Assembly: GCF_000720635.1 (NCBI RefSeq)
Contig: NZ_JOCF01000035.1
Coordinates: forward strand, 1-64,000
DNA length: 64,000 bases
Direction: 5' to 3'
Source: Streptomyces sp. NRRL WC-3742
GTDB taxonomy: Bacteria; Actinomycetota; Actinomycetes; Streptomycetales; Streptomycetaceae
Below the pieces are notes generated by a model, which made no database searches, had not been told where the DNA came from, and saw only the letters and a list, made by a program, of their open reading frames with translations. This document shows positions 35,398 to 43,806 of the stretch, in pieces (the stretch's first letter is position 1; every line of letters starts with the position of its first letter). Both the position numbers and the translations under genes were made by a program.

Positions 35398-38300
35398 CGG
35401 CCCCCCTCCCCTGTACTCGTCGGGCGGGTGCGGTGGGCTTCGAGGGCGCCTCGGGCGAGTGCGTAGGCGCGGCGTTCGGCTTCGCGGTCGATGCCGATGA
35501 GGCGGTTGTGCCCCATGTGCAGCAGGGAGGTGAGGGCGGGGCCGGCGGACTCCGGGGCGAGGTGCGCGGCGTACTCGGTGAGGCGGGCGCCGCGCTCCTG
35601 CCAGGCTGCGGTGAGCGCCGGGTCGGCGGGCAGGAGGCCCCCGCCGGGGGTGGCGGGGCCGTCCGGGCCGATGGCGCGCAGGGCGGCGGCGCGGTGGGTG
35701 CGGAATGCCTGGTGGTGCTGTTCGGACTTGGGGTACGTGGCGGCGATCCAGGCGCCGACGGGCGGCGCGGCGGCGCGCGCCGCCAGGAAGTCCCGGGCGG
35801 TGCCGGTGAGGTTGACGGCGGCGAGCAGTGCACCGGGCACCGTACGGGAGGCGCGGGCCAGGCGCAGCGTCTCGACGGCGACGAGGCTGTCGGCGTGGAA
35901 GACGCGCTCGGCGTGGGCGAGGGCGTCCGGTCCGCCGTACCGGTCCGTCTCGGGCGCGTAGCTGTCCAGTCGCAGGTCGGCGGCGAGCCCGGCGCGGCGC
36001 AGGTCATGGGCCCAGTCGTGGACGGCGGGCAGCAGGTCCGCGGCGAGGGCGGGCGGGGTGCCGTGGAAGCGCAGCCGCAGGTGGGGCGCGGGGTCGCGGT
36101 AGCGGATGAAGAACCAGCGGTCCACGTCGCCGGGCAGGGCGGCGAGGAGGCGGGGCAGGTGGTCGGCGAGGATCTCGTCGTGGCGGGCCTCGGTGGCGGC
36201 GAGGCGGGCGAACAGCCAGGGGCCGCCGGGGAGTTCGGGCGTACGGGCGTGAGCGGCGGGCAGCGGCCGGCGTGCCGGGGAGTCGGCCGGGCGCGCGGCG
36301 CGGCGCAGCGGGACGACGAGTTCGGTGACGTGACCGCGCAGCCAGCCGCCGTCCCCCGCGAGGTCCTCCTGGAGCACGGTGGGCCGCCCGGAGCGGGCCT
36401 GGCTGTGCAGGAGGCGGAGGTGCCAGGGGTCGTCGAGGTCGAGGCCGATGCGCTGGTCGCCGCTGAGCAGCCGCACGGCGGCGGGTACGCCCCAGCGGCG
36501 GCGCCACCGGGCGAGGCCCTGCGCCCACTGCTCGTACGGGCTGTCGGCGGGCGGCACGGGGTCGGTGAGGCGCCAGGCGGCGGGGGCGAGGACGACCCGG
36601 CCGCGCCGAACGCGGGGCAGCGCGGGGGCACTGGCGGCGGCGCCCCAGTCCCAGGGCTGCCAGGGGCGTTGCCCGGTGAGCGCGACCTCCTGGAGGAAGC
36701 GGGCCGCGTTGGGGGCGCCGGTGCGCAGGTTGAGCGCGTGGTGGGCGGTGGCGCGGATCTCGCGGCCGAGGCTGCGGGAGTGGACGCTGAGGCGCTCGGT
36801 GTCGGCGAGGACGACGAGGTCGTCCAGCGGGATCACGGCGGGGCCGCCGTCCTCGGGGAAGGCGCTGACGGTCACGCGGTGGTCGAGCCAGCGCGGGGTG
36901 AGCGCGATGTTGGCGTGGCGGGCGCGGTAGGGGGTGAACTCCAGGTGTGCGTCCAGGACTTCACCGTCCTCGAGGCCGGCGGCAGCGGCCAGGAGGGCGC
37001 CACCGCCGAGCTGGGCGGCGAACCGGCCGAAGGTGGCCCCGGCGCGGTCGCTGCCGGCGGTCGGCGAGAGTACGAGGCGGAACCGCCCGTCGTCCAGGGC
37101 GTCGAGCGAGTCGGCGGCGAGTTCGGCGTACAGCTCCATGGAGGCGGGCGGGGTGTCGGCGGCGCCGCCCTCCTGCTGCTGGAGGACCAGCCGGGCGAGC
37201 AATTCGTCGTCGAGGACGACCTCGGGCAGCGGCCCGCCGGGCTCCCGGTCGGCGAGCGCGCCCGCCGCGAGCTCGGCCAGCAGGCGGTCGCGCGCCGCGT
37301 CGGCGTCGCTGCGGGCGCGGGCGGGCTGCGGGGTCGCCGCGCCCCGCGCGCCTGCCGGGCGCCGGTAGCCGGCGGGCGGGCCGAGGCCCGTGTCGGGGTC
37401 GAGCAGTTCGGCGAGCGGGACCGGGCTGTCGGTGCCGTACCGCTCGACGAACTCGGCGTGGTAGGCGCGCAGGTGCTCGGGTGCGGTGGCCGGTGGTGAG
37501 AGCCGCCACAAGACCGTGGCGGTGTGCTCCAGTTCGGTGCGGACCTGCTCGGGCAGGACCACCTCCGCGTCCAGCGCGAGGTCGGCGTGGAGGGGTCGGT
37601 CGGCGGGCGAAAGGCGGGTCATCCGCCGCCGCGCCTCACGCAGCGCGGTGGTGGCCTGCCCGCGCGGCGAGGCGGCAGCCTGCGCCAACAGGTCTCGTAC
37701 GGAGGCGAGTTCGGCGCGCACGGGGTGCCCGTCGGGCAGCCGCTCGAGGACGTGACCGAGCAGGTCCGTGCTGTCCGGCGGCGGTGTCAGGTCGGTGAGC
37801 AGGAACCCCTGGGCGACCAGCGTGCGCACCAGCCCGGTGATCGCCTCGGCCGGGGCGGCGGGGAAGTCGGCGGCCAGGGCGGCGAGCAGGTCGGCGTGGC
37901 GCAGCGGACGGGCGGCATGGCGGACGGCGGCCCGGACGGCGGCGGTGGCGCGGACGGTCCGCTCGGTGACGGGCTGCGCGTCCGCGTCCCCACCGGTGGC
38001 GGCGCCCCGCTCGGGCAGGTACGGCAGGACGAGCCGGTCGCCGCGCAGAACGACCTGCTGGTCGGCGGCCAGCCGCAGCCCGGCCAGTACCTGCGGCTCG
38101 GTGCACAGCCGGTCCAGGAGCGGGAGCAGCCAGCCGAGGTCGGGGCGGAACGTGCGGCGCTCGGCACCGTCCCAGCGGACCTTGGCCCGGGCGTCGAAGC
38201 GGCCCGTCGCGACGGCGGCCATCAGCCCGAAGGGGGTCGGGCGGGTGGCCATCCGCAGCCGGTAGCGCCCGACGGCCTCGGCGGCGCGGCCCGCAGCGGC

Positions 38301-38585
38301 GGGGCGCAGGGCAACGGCCGGGCCCAAGGCGGCAGGGTGCAAGGCGGCGGGGCCCAAGGCGGCGGCTGCCTGATCGAGGACATCGGCCAGGGAGGGGCTG
38401 GACACCTCGATCGCCTCGCGCAACACCGGGTCGGCGGCGGCCTCGGCGAGGTAGGCCGACGGGCCCTCGTCGCCCGGCCCGGCGGCGTTCCGGTGCAGGC
38501 GGGCAACGGCGGGTGTGCGCAGCAGGACGGGATCGGTCGCGGTGAACAGCACGTCCCGGGCCGTCCCGCGCGTCTTCTTGCCCAC
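35394..38585 (-). CDS. lanB: Class I lanthipeptide dehydratase (LanB, full length)
   Basis: 1063 residues, the usual length of full LanB enzymes. The N-terminal part (from ARDVLFTATDPVLLRTPAVA) is the glutamylation domain that uses glutamyl-tRNA to activate Ser and Thr. The C-terminal 300 residues are the SpaB_C elimination domain (WLFARLAATEARHDEILADH, DRWFFIRYRDPAPHLRLRF, GHNRLIGIDREAERRAYAL). GTG 38585 is preceded by GGGAG. It is divergent from the precursor gene across a 245-bp AT-richer gap. Together with lanC it would convert the precursor into a lanthionine-bridged peptide in the cytoplasm. Confidence 0.93.
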   Translation of the reverse strand: MGKKTRGTARDVLFTATDPVLLRTPAVARLHRNAAGPGDEGPSAYLAEAAADPVLREAIEVSSPSLADVLDQAAAALGPAALHPAALGPAVALRPAAAGRAAEAVGRYRLRMATRPTPFGLMAAVATGRFDARAKVRWDGAERRTFRPDLGWLLPLLDRLCTEPQVLAGLRLAADQQVVLRGDRLVLPYLPERGAATGGDADAQPVTERTVRATAAVRAAVRHAARPLRHADLLAALAADFPAAPAEAITGLVRTLVAQGFLLTDLTPPPDSTDLLGHVLERLPDGHPVRAELASVRDLLAQAAASPRGQATTALREARRRMTRLSPADRPLHADLALDAEVVLPEQVRTELEHTATVLWRLSPPATAPEHLRAYHAEFVERYGTDSPVPLAELLDPDTGLGPPAGYRRPAGARGAATPQPARARSDADAARDRLLAELAAGALADREPGGPLPEVVLDDELLARLVLQQQEGGAADTPPASMELYAELAADSLDALDDGRFRLVLSPTAGSDRAGATFGRFAAQLGGGALLAAAAGLEDGEVLDAHLEFTPYRARHANIALTPRWLDHRVTVSAFPEDGGPAVIPLDDLVVLADTERLSVHSRSLGREIRATAHHALNLRTGAPNAARFLQEVALTGQRPWQPWDWGAAASAPALPRVRRGRVVLAPAAWRLTDPVPPADSPYEQWAQGLARWRRRWGVPAAVRLLSGDQRIGLDLDDPWHLRLLHSQARSGRPTVLQEDLAGDGGWLRGHVTELVVPLRRAARPADSPARRPLPAAHARTPELPGGPWLFARLAATEARHDEILADHLPRLLAALPGDVDRWFFIRYRDPAPHLRLRFHGTPPALAADLLPAVHDWAHDLRRAGLAADLRLDSYAPETDRYGGPDALAHAERVFHADSLVAVETLRLARASRTVPGALLAAVNLTGTARDFLAARAAAPPVGAWIAATYPKSEQHHQAFRTHRAAALRAIGPDGPATPGGGLLPADPALTAAWQERGARLTEYAAHLAPESAGPALTSLLHMGHNRLIGIDREAERRAYALARGALEAHRTRPTSTGEGGR

Positions 38586-38830
38586 CGTGCCGCTCCCGTG
38601 CCTCGTGACGTGTGATTCGCGCTTCGTGCGTCGTGCGTCGTGCCCCGTGTCGTCCGTCGGCTCGTTCTATCCCGATGGTCGAAAACTGTCCACGGTTGAT
38701 CAGAAGTCATCAATAGTTGGCTGAATTCGCCTATTCATCCGAGTGCAGTCATTGTCCGGCCCTACGACGAGTGCCTAACGTCCGCTGCAGTCCGCCGCGG
38801 CAGTCGCGGCACCGACGGAAGGAGACCCTC
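38586..38830. promoter_or_regulatory. Divergent promoter region between lanB and the precursor gene
   Basis: 245 bp with a clearly lower GC content (AAGTCATCAATAGTTGGCTG, CGCCTATTCATCC) than the flanks, which is expected to hold both promoters. An AAGGAG ribosome site lies just before the precursor ATG. I cannot assign exact promoter boxes or an operator. Confidence 0.5.
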
Positions 38831-38962
38831 ATGGCGAACGACATGCAGGAGCTGTTCGACCTCGACGTCCAGGACCTCGTCGCCGCCGAGACCGGCGAGC
38901 AGGAGGAAGCGGCGTTCAGCATCTCGTGCGAAGGCTCCTGCACCCGCCCGTACTGCATCTGA
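38831..38962 (+). CDS. lanA: Class I lanthipeptide precursor peptide
   Basis: 43 residues. The leader MANDMQELFDLDVQDLVAAE carries FDLDV, the class I leader box bound by LanB, as in FxLD-type precursors. The acidic stretch TGEQEEA leads into a core of about 15-16 residues, AFSISCEGSCTRPYCI, with Ser30, Ser32, Ser36 and Thr38 as dehydration sites and Cys33, Cys37 and Cys42 as thiols, enough for up to three rings. Possible rings include Ser30-Cys33 and Thr38-Cys42. AAGGAG precedes the ATG and a strong terminator follows. It is divergent from lanB-lanC. No close relative of the core is known to me. Confidence 0.88.
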   Translation: MANDMQELFDLDVQDLVAAETGEQEEAAFSISCEGSCTRPYCI

Positions 38963-39002
38963 TCAGCGCGATCCGCCTGATCCCGTAGCAGTACGGGTAC
39001 CG

Positions 39003-39052
39003 CCGGGCGCGGTTGCCCGGACCGTTCGTACGGTCCGGGCAGCCGCGCCCGG
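39003..39052. terminator. Bidirectional terminator between lanA and the JmjC-type gene
   Basis: CCGGGCGCGG-TT-GCCCGGACCG pairs with CGGTCCGGGC-AG-CCGCGCCCGG around a TTCGTA loop, 20 base pairs with one 2x2 internal loop, followed by TCGTGTTT. It serves the rightward precursor gene and the leftward oxygenase gene. Confidence 0.85.
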
Positions 39053-39069
39053 TCGTGTTTCCCTCCTGA

Positions 39070-39981
39070 TCAACCGCCCAGCGGCCCCGGCGAGTCCGGC
39101 GAGTCCGGCGCGGGCGCGGGCGCGGGCAGCGGTCCCCGCGCCAGCCGCACCAGCTCCTGCGGAGTCAGCCCGGCCAGGCGCTCCCGGCTGAGCCGCAGCA
39201 CCTCACCGGCCGCGGCGAGCAACTCCTCGTCCGTCCCCGGCCGTTCGGGCAGGCCCTCCTCCTCCGCGCCGCCGGCCAGGAACTCGCCGACCGCCGCGTG
39301 CAGCCGCCCCACACCCGCCTCCCGCACGGTGAACGACAGGTGCACCGACAGCCCCTGACGCCCCACCGCCGCATGCGGCGCGCCCCGCGGCACGTACAGC
39401 ACCTCCCCCGGCGCGAGCACCGTGTGCAGCGCCACGGGCCCCGGCTCGGGCGCGAGCCCCGGGCGCCACCGGCCGTCCGCCGGCGCCTCGTGGACCGTCC
39501 ACTCCTTCTCCCCCGCCAGCTGCACCACCAGCACGTCCGCGTCGTCCCGGTGCACGTCCAGCCCGCGCCGCCCGGCCCCCGTCGCGAAGCAGAACGCCTC
39601 GGTCCGACGGCCCAGACGCAGCGCGATGTCCGTGGCCAACGCCCGTACGGGGCCGTGCCATTGGTCCAGCTGCGGGAGCAGCAGGGTCGCGCCTTCGCCG
39701 AGCAGCTCGGCGATCCGCTCGGGGTCGGCCCACCCGTCCTCCCGCCGCCCGGCCACCGTACGGGCGGTGCAGAACCGCTCCGGCGCCACGACCTCGCCGT
39801 CCTGCACCATCTCCACGTACGGCACCCGCAGCAGCCCGCCGCGCAGCACCGCGTCCAGCTCCTGCGGCCGCGGCAGCCCGGCGGGCCACCCGTCAGGCCG
39901 GAACAGCTGCGGCCTGCGCTCCTCCAGCGTCTTGGCGAAGGCACCCGCGTCCCCCACCAGCTGCTCCAGCACTCGCCCCAT
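39070..39981 (-). CDS. JmjC/cupin-type iron oxygenase, possibly a lanthipeptide tailoring enzyme
   Basis: 303 residues from ATG 39981, which has GGGAG seven bases upstream. The jelly-roll core has the iron ligands H144 and D146 in VHRDDADV and a distal His near 203 in RGAPHAAVG, with VLYVPRG before it, as in cupin_4/JmjC hydroxylases of the ROXA/NO66 kind. These use iron, oxygen and 2-oxoglutarate to hydroxylate amino-acid side chains (Arg or His in ribosomal proteins). The gene ends 108 bp from the lanthipeptide precursor, tail to tail, so hydroxylation of the core peptide, for instance at its single Arg, is a natural hypothesis but is not proved. Confidence 0.82.
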   Translation of the reverse strand: MGRVLEQLVGDAGAFAKTLEERRPQLFRPDGWPAGLPRPQELDAVLRGGLLRVPYVEMVQDGEVVAPERFCTARTVAGRREDGWADPERIAELLGEGATLLLPQLDQWHGPVRALATDIALRLGRRTEAFCFATGAGRRGLDVHRDDADVLVVQLAGEKEWTVHEAPADGRWRPGLAPEPGPVALHTVLAPGEVLYVPRGAPHAAVGRQGLSVHLSFTVREAGVGRLHAAVGEFLAGGAEEEGLPERPGTDEELLAAAGEVLRLSRERLAGLTPQELVRLARGPLPAPAPAPDSPDSPGPLGG

Positions 39982-40270
39982 CGCCCGTCTCCCAACGTCT
40001 CGTCCGGCCCGGCCTCCAACGGCCGACCGTCCCATGACGAACGGATGAACAAGGGGAAGCGGTTGAACCGCATCCACGGCCGGAACGGGAACAGGCCACC
40101 TTCCCGGCGCGCCCGTCCACACACCAGACACCCGAATCCGCAGGTCGGCGTACCTCACCCCTGCCACCGGCGCCGGGCACGCGACCGCAGCGGGCGAAAT
40201 CCGGCGGACGTGGGATAGATCACACCGGCACCCGTGAACGGCCCACGGCCCCGGGACGTGCGGCGCCTCG

Positions 40271-40520
40271 TCACTCCGACGAAGGCTCGCCCTCCTCGGG
40301 CTCCCGGTCCCTGCTCGGGATGCTGCCCGGCTCCCAGCCGAGAACCTCCTCGAAGCGCCGGGCCGAGAACGAGGTGGGAGTCTGCCCACCCTCTTGTTCA
40401 TGGACCCGGATGGTCGCGATGCTCAACTCGGTCCGGTAGGCGAGCTCACTCACGGAGATGCCCTCGGCTTCCCGGTACTCGATCAGCGCTTTCGCCAGCC
40501 GCTCGGATTCCTCACTCATG
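40271..40520 (-). CDS. Small XRE-type helix-turn-helix protein
   Basis: 82 residues from ATG 40520. The HTH covers IEYREAEGISVSELAYRTEL to SIATIRVHEQEG, and the C terminus is acidic (REPEEGEPSSE). It is probably a DNA-binding regulator; the target is unknown. It is transcribed alone and lies 289 bp from the oxygenase start. That gap holds no gene or clear repeat. Confidence 0.75.
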
Positions 40521-40710
40521 GCCCGAGCGTCCCTCCCCACGAACGGTTCGTCAGCCCTTCCCGGTCCGCCCACGCCTTCCGGCCTCCTCCCACTCCCTCA
40601 AGCGTCGGAGGCGTTCTCACCCGAAGCAGCACGAACAATCGAAAAGACCCGGGCTCGCCGGGAACCTCCCAGCTTGATCGACCGATTCGAACAGGGGCAG
40701 GCTCTCCCCC

Positions 40711-41028
40711 GTGGAAGACACCTGGACGATCATCAACTCCCTTGCTGCCCGCCTCGATTCACACTCCGACCGCAGCGACGAGCAACGCTGGACCCTCCAG
40801 GCCCTCAAGCTCCAGGAGGAGGCCGGCGAGGTCGCCGAAGCCGTCATCGGAGCCCTCGGCGTCAACCCCCGCAAGGGCCACTCCCACGACTGGGACGACG
40901 TCCGCAAGGAGGCGTGCGACGTGGCCGTCTCCGCCCTCGTGATGCTCGCCCGCATGGGCGGAGACCCGCCCCGCTTCTTCGCCGACCACCTCCGCGCGGT
41001 CGCCGCCCGAGGGAGCGCCGCCCCGTGA
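40711..41028 (+). CDS. MazG-like nucleotide pyrophosphohydrolase
   Basis: 105 residues with the MazG metal motifs: EEAGEVAEAVIGALG and, after a spacer, EACDVAVSALVML, matching ExxE...ExxD. Such single-domain all-alpha proteins hydrolyse (d)NTPs to NMPs to clean the nucleotide pool. GTG 40711 has only a weak purine tract upstream. Its stop overlaps the start of the Nudix gene by 4 bp, so the two form an operon. Confidence 0.85.
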   Translation: MEDTWTIINSLAARLDSHSDRSDEQRWTLQALKLQEEAGEVAEAVIGALGVNPRKGHSHDWDDVRKEACDVAVSALVMLARMGGDPPRFFADHLRAVAARGSAAP

Positions 41029-41483
41029 CCCACCCGGAAACGGACCCGGTCACCCTGGTCGTCGGCGTCCACCTCGTCCTCCTCGACCAGGGCGAGGTCC
41101 TGCTCGGGCGCCGCCGCAACACCAGCTACGCCGCCGGCCTGTGGCACCTCCCGGCCGGACACATGGAACACGGCGAGGCCGTGACCCGAGCGATGGCGCG
41201 CGAGGCCGAGGAGGAACTCGGCATCACCGTCGCCGAGCACGACCTCACCCTCGTCCACACCCTGCACCACCTCGACGCCGACGACGGCCGCAGCCGCCTC
41301 CAGCTCTTCTTCCGCGCCGCCCACTACGAGGGCCGGCTCCGCAACGCCGAGCCGCACAAGTGCGAGGAACTGCGCCGCTGGCCCCTCGACCGGCTGCCGC
41401 ACGACACGGTGCCCTACACCGCGCACGCCCTCGGCGAGATCACCCGCGGCAACCCGCTCTCCACCATCGGCTGGCCGACCTAG
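41025..41483 (+). CDS. Nudix hydrolase
   Basis: 152 residues with a complete Nudix box beginning GHMEHGEAVTRAMAREAEEE and continuing LGI, which fits GX5EX7REUXEEXGU. The GTG start overlaps the MazG-like stop (GTGA). The family hydrolyses nucleoside diphosphates linked to another group, often oxidised nucleotides, matching the MazG-like neighbour. Confidence 0.9.
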   Translation: MTHPETDPVTLVVGVHLVLLDQGEVLLGRRRNTSYAAGLWHLPAGHMEHGEAVTRAMAREAEEELGITVAEHDLTLVHTLHHLDADDGRSRLQLFFRAAHYEGRLRNAEPHKCEELRRWPLDRLPHDTVPYTAHALGEITRGNPLSTIGWPT

Positions 41484-41503
41484 CCACTACCGGAGGAACC
41501 ACC

Positions 41504-41980
41504 GTGCCCGGTCCCGCCGTACGCCCCGTACGCCCCGCCGGTCCGCAGGACGCCGACGAACTGATGCGCCTGCGCGTCGAAGTCCTCGACGGGCTCGAGC
41601 TCACCGACGCCTGGCGCTCCACCTTCCGCGACGACATGCGCGCCCGCCTCGGCACCGACCCGCACCTACTCGCGTACGTCGTCCCCGCCGACGGGCACAC
41701 CCTGGCCTCGTGCGCCATCGGCATCGTCTACCGCGGCTACCTCGGCCCGACCCACCCGACCGGCCTGTGGGGCCGCATCCACGCGGTGGTCACCGACCCC
41801 GCCCACCGACGCCTCGGCCACGCCCGCGCCGTCACCGCCGCCCTGATCGACGGCCTCCGGACGGCCGGCTGCGGATCGATCGAACTGCGCGCCACCGACG
41901 CCGGCGCCCCGCTCTACCGCTCCCTCGGCTTCGGCCCCCTGGACGGCTACATGGCCCTGCGCCCCGCCCCGGAGGGGTAG
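41504..41980 (+). CDS. GNAT family N-acetyltransferase
   Basis: 158 residues from GTG 41504 with GGAGG upstream. The acetyl-CoA site is VVTDPAHRRLGHARAVTAAL, and the C terminus has the typical APLYRSLGFGPLDGYMAL. It is the third gene of the MazG-Nudix-GNAT unit, 20 bp after the Nudix stop. The substrate is unknown. Confidence 0.88.
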   Translation: MPGPAVRPVRPAGPQDADELMRLRVEVLDGLELTDAWRSTFRDDMRARLGTDPHLLAYVVPADGHTLASCAIGIVYRGYLGPTHPTGLWGRIHAVVTDPAHRRLGHARAVTAALIDGLRTAGCGSIELRATDAGAPLYRSLGFGPLDGYMALRPAPEG

Positions 41981-42098
41981 GCGCGGCAGGTGCCGCCCGG
42001 GCCGTGCCCTGCGGAGCATCTGACGGTCCGTGGCCGGACGGACCGGCGGTGGACGCCGGTCCGCGTGAGGGGGTTCATCGGCCGGACGGACCGGAGTT

Positions 42099-42764
42099 TC
42101 AACCCCGGTATCCGGTGCCGCGTACACGGGGCTCGAACTCCCCACACAGGTACGTCTCCGGCACCTCCTCCGTCATCGGCACCGACCAGTAGTCGCGTTT
42201 GCCCGTCATTGCCAGGTACTGCGCCCTGTCATCGCGATGGCAGCGGATTCCCAGCAGAGGGTTGCCGGCCGGAGAGTAGTCGGAGAAGAGGCACGTGAGG
42301 CAGCTGCGGAAGCGGAAGCCGTCCGGCAGCGCGGCCGCCAGCCGGAGCAGGCCGTCCTCGAACCGATCGTCCACCACCGAGAAGGTCTGCCCCTCGAGGT
42401 CGATGGACAGCCGAATGACCGGTTCGCGCCGCGGCGCTTCGCCCTCGCGCAGCTCCACAGCGAACCGGATCGGGAACAGCTGCTCGCCCGCAGGCCCTTC
42501 CAGGGTGCACGGGAGGTCGCCGGTGAGGACACAGGCCGTCAGGGCACCGAAGGCGTCGAGGAAGAGGCCGGCCTCGACCGCGGCGGGCGCGTCGACCGGC
42601 TCCAGGCTGTCGAAGTCGCCCCCGCAGACGCCGACGCCGCGCACGGTGGAGTGAATCTCGAAGCCCAGCATCGGCGTTCCGGCCAGCGGCTCGAACCGCC
42701 ATGTGACCGGCTCCGCACCGTGATCATCGGCGTACTCGCCCGGGAATGACTGCGGGATCACCAT
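42099..42764 (-). CDS. Conserved-looking cytoplasmic protein of unknown function
   Basis: 221 residues, acidic, with a beta-rich pattern and several Cys (GVCGGDF, RSCLTCLFSDYSPAG, IRCHRDDRAQY, TYLCGEFEP). The tract FRFRSCLTCLFSDYSPAGNP and the C-terminal YWSVP look like a DUF family common in Streptomyces (DUF6304 is my best guess). It has no signal peptide and is transcribed alone. The 200 bp upstream contain no gene apart from short AT-richer sequence. Confidence 0.7.
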   Translation of the reverse strand: MVIPQSFPGEYADDHGAEPVTWRFEPLAGTPMLGFEIHSTVRGVGVCGGDFDSLEPVDAPAAVEAGLFLDAFGALTACVLTGDLPCTLEGPAGEQLFPIRFAVELREGEAPRREPVIRLSIDLEGQTFSVVDDRFEDGLLRLAAALPDGFRFRSCLTCLFSDYSPAGNPLLGIRCHRDDRAQYLAMTGKRDYWSVPMTEEVPETYLCGEFEPRVRGTGYRG

Positions 42765-42966
42765 CCACCTCCACAGCGATGATCCCGCGCGCTCCTGCGA
42801 AGGAAGTCGGCCGGGCCGACTTTCTGCACAGCGACGCAGAGATCGATCTCGACCTCAATCCTGCTCGAGATTCTACGGTACTTGCACCAACGATCGTTCC
42901 AGGAGGCAGTTTTGACAACCCGGCACACACCCGACGCCGCGCGTGTCGGCGGATGCTCCGGCCGGC

Positions 42967-43041
42967 TCAGCCGCCGTAGCGCCGCTGCCTGGCGGCGAAG
43001 CTGCGGACGGCGCGCAGGAAGTCGACCTCACGGAACGCGGG
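42967..43041 (-). pseudogene. Orphaned C-terminal tail of the prenyl transferase gene
   Basis: In frame after the TGA at 43042-43044 the codons read PAFREVDFLRAVRSFAARQR, then RYGG and a TGA at 42967-42969. This is the normal end of cis-prenyltransferases, whose usual sequence is YWPxFRExDFxxAxxxxxxRxRRYG. The tail contains the conserved C-terminal Arg-rich motif that contacts the substrate of the partner subunit. Confidence 0.85.
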
Positions 43042-43737
43042 TCAGTACGCCTCGCAGAAGTACAGCTCCGAGTAGGCGCTCTGCCAGAGCAGGAAGTTGG
43101 AGAGCCGCTGCTCGCCGCTGGTGCGGATGACGAGGTCGGGATCGGGCCGGCCGGCGGTGTAGAGGTGCGGGGCGATGTCGTCGACGGTCAGGGTGTCGGC
43201 GACCTCGGTCAGTGACGCGCCGGACTCGGCTCGCGCGTACATCAGGTCGCGCATGGCGTCGACGACCTCCTGGTGGCCGCCGTAGCCGACGGCCAGGGTG
43301 ACATGGGCGCCGGTGGTGCAGGTGCGGGTGGCCTCGACCGCCTCCTTGAGGGCGCGGGCGGTGCTGTCGGGCAAGGCGTCGGTCATCCCGGCGAGGTGGA
43401 CCTGCCAGCGGGCGTCCGGGCGGGTGAGGCGATCGGCGACCACCTGCTCGATCAGCCGCATCAGGTAGGCGACTTCGGTGTCGCCCCGGCGCTGGAGGTT
43501 CTCGGTCGAGCACAGGAAGACGGTGACGTGGTGGATCCCCAGGGCCTCGCACCAGGAGAGCACCTCCTCGACGTGCTCGGCGCCCACCTTGTGCCCGAGG
43601 CTCGGGTTGGCCATGCCCATCTGGCGGGCCCAGCGACGGTTGCCGTCCATGATCAGCCCGACGTGCCGGGGCACGGGGCCCGCCATGACCTCGCGGCGCA
43701 GGCGGCGGGTGTAGAGGGAGCGGAGCAGGTCGGACAT
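43042..43737 (-). CDS. uppS: Isoprenyl (undecaprenyl) diphosphate synthase, truncated by a TGA
   Basis: 231 residues here; about 256 if the stop at 43042-43044 is ignored. Family motifs are complete up to that point: HVGLIMDGNRRWARQMG with the catalytic Asp, FLCSTENLQR, and DLVIRTSGEQRLSNFLLWQS followed by AYSELYFCEAY. The enzyme condenses isopentenyl diphosphates into the lipid carrier for cell wall synthesis. A TGA stands where relatives have Trp (EAYWPAF), removing the last 25 residues. Streptomycetes usually have more than one cis-prenyltransferase, so this one may be dispensable. ATG 43737 is the likely start. Confidence 0.85.
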   Translation of the reverse strand: MSDLLRSLYTRRLRREVMAGPVPRHVGLIMDGNRRWARQMGMANPSLGHKVGAEHVEEVLSWCEALGIHHVTVFLCSTENLQRRGDTEVAYLMRLIEQVVADRLTRPDARWQVHLAGMTDALPDSTARALKEAVEATRTCTTGAHVTLAVGYGGHQEVVDAMRDLMYARAESGASLTEVADTLTVDDIAPHLYTAGRPDPDLVIRTSGEQRLSNFLLWQSAYSELYFCEAY

Positions 43738-43806
43738 GAGCACGTCCAAGTGATCGGGGCGGCCCGCCGGTTCGGGCGGGCCCTGGTCGGGCGGGTGCCG
43801 CGTGAT

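Noticed and set aside
39982..40401. A longer start for the JmjC-type oxygenase gene
   Set aside because: The upstream in-frame sequence is Arg/Pro-rich without similarity to the family, while ATG 39981 has a well-placed GGGAG.
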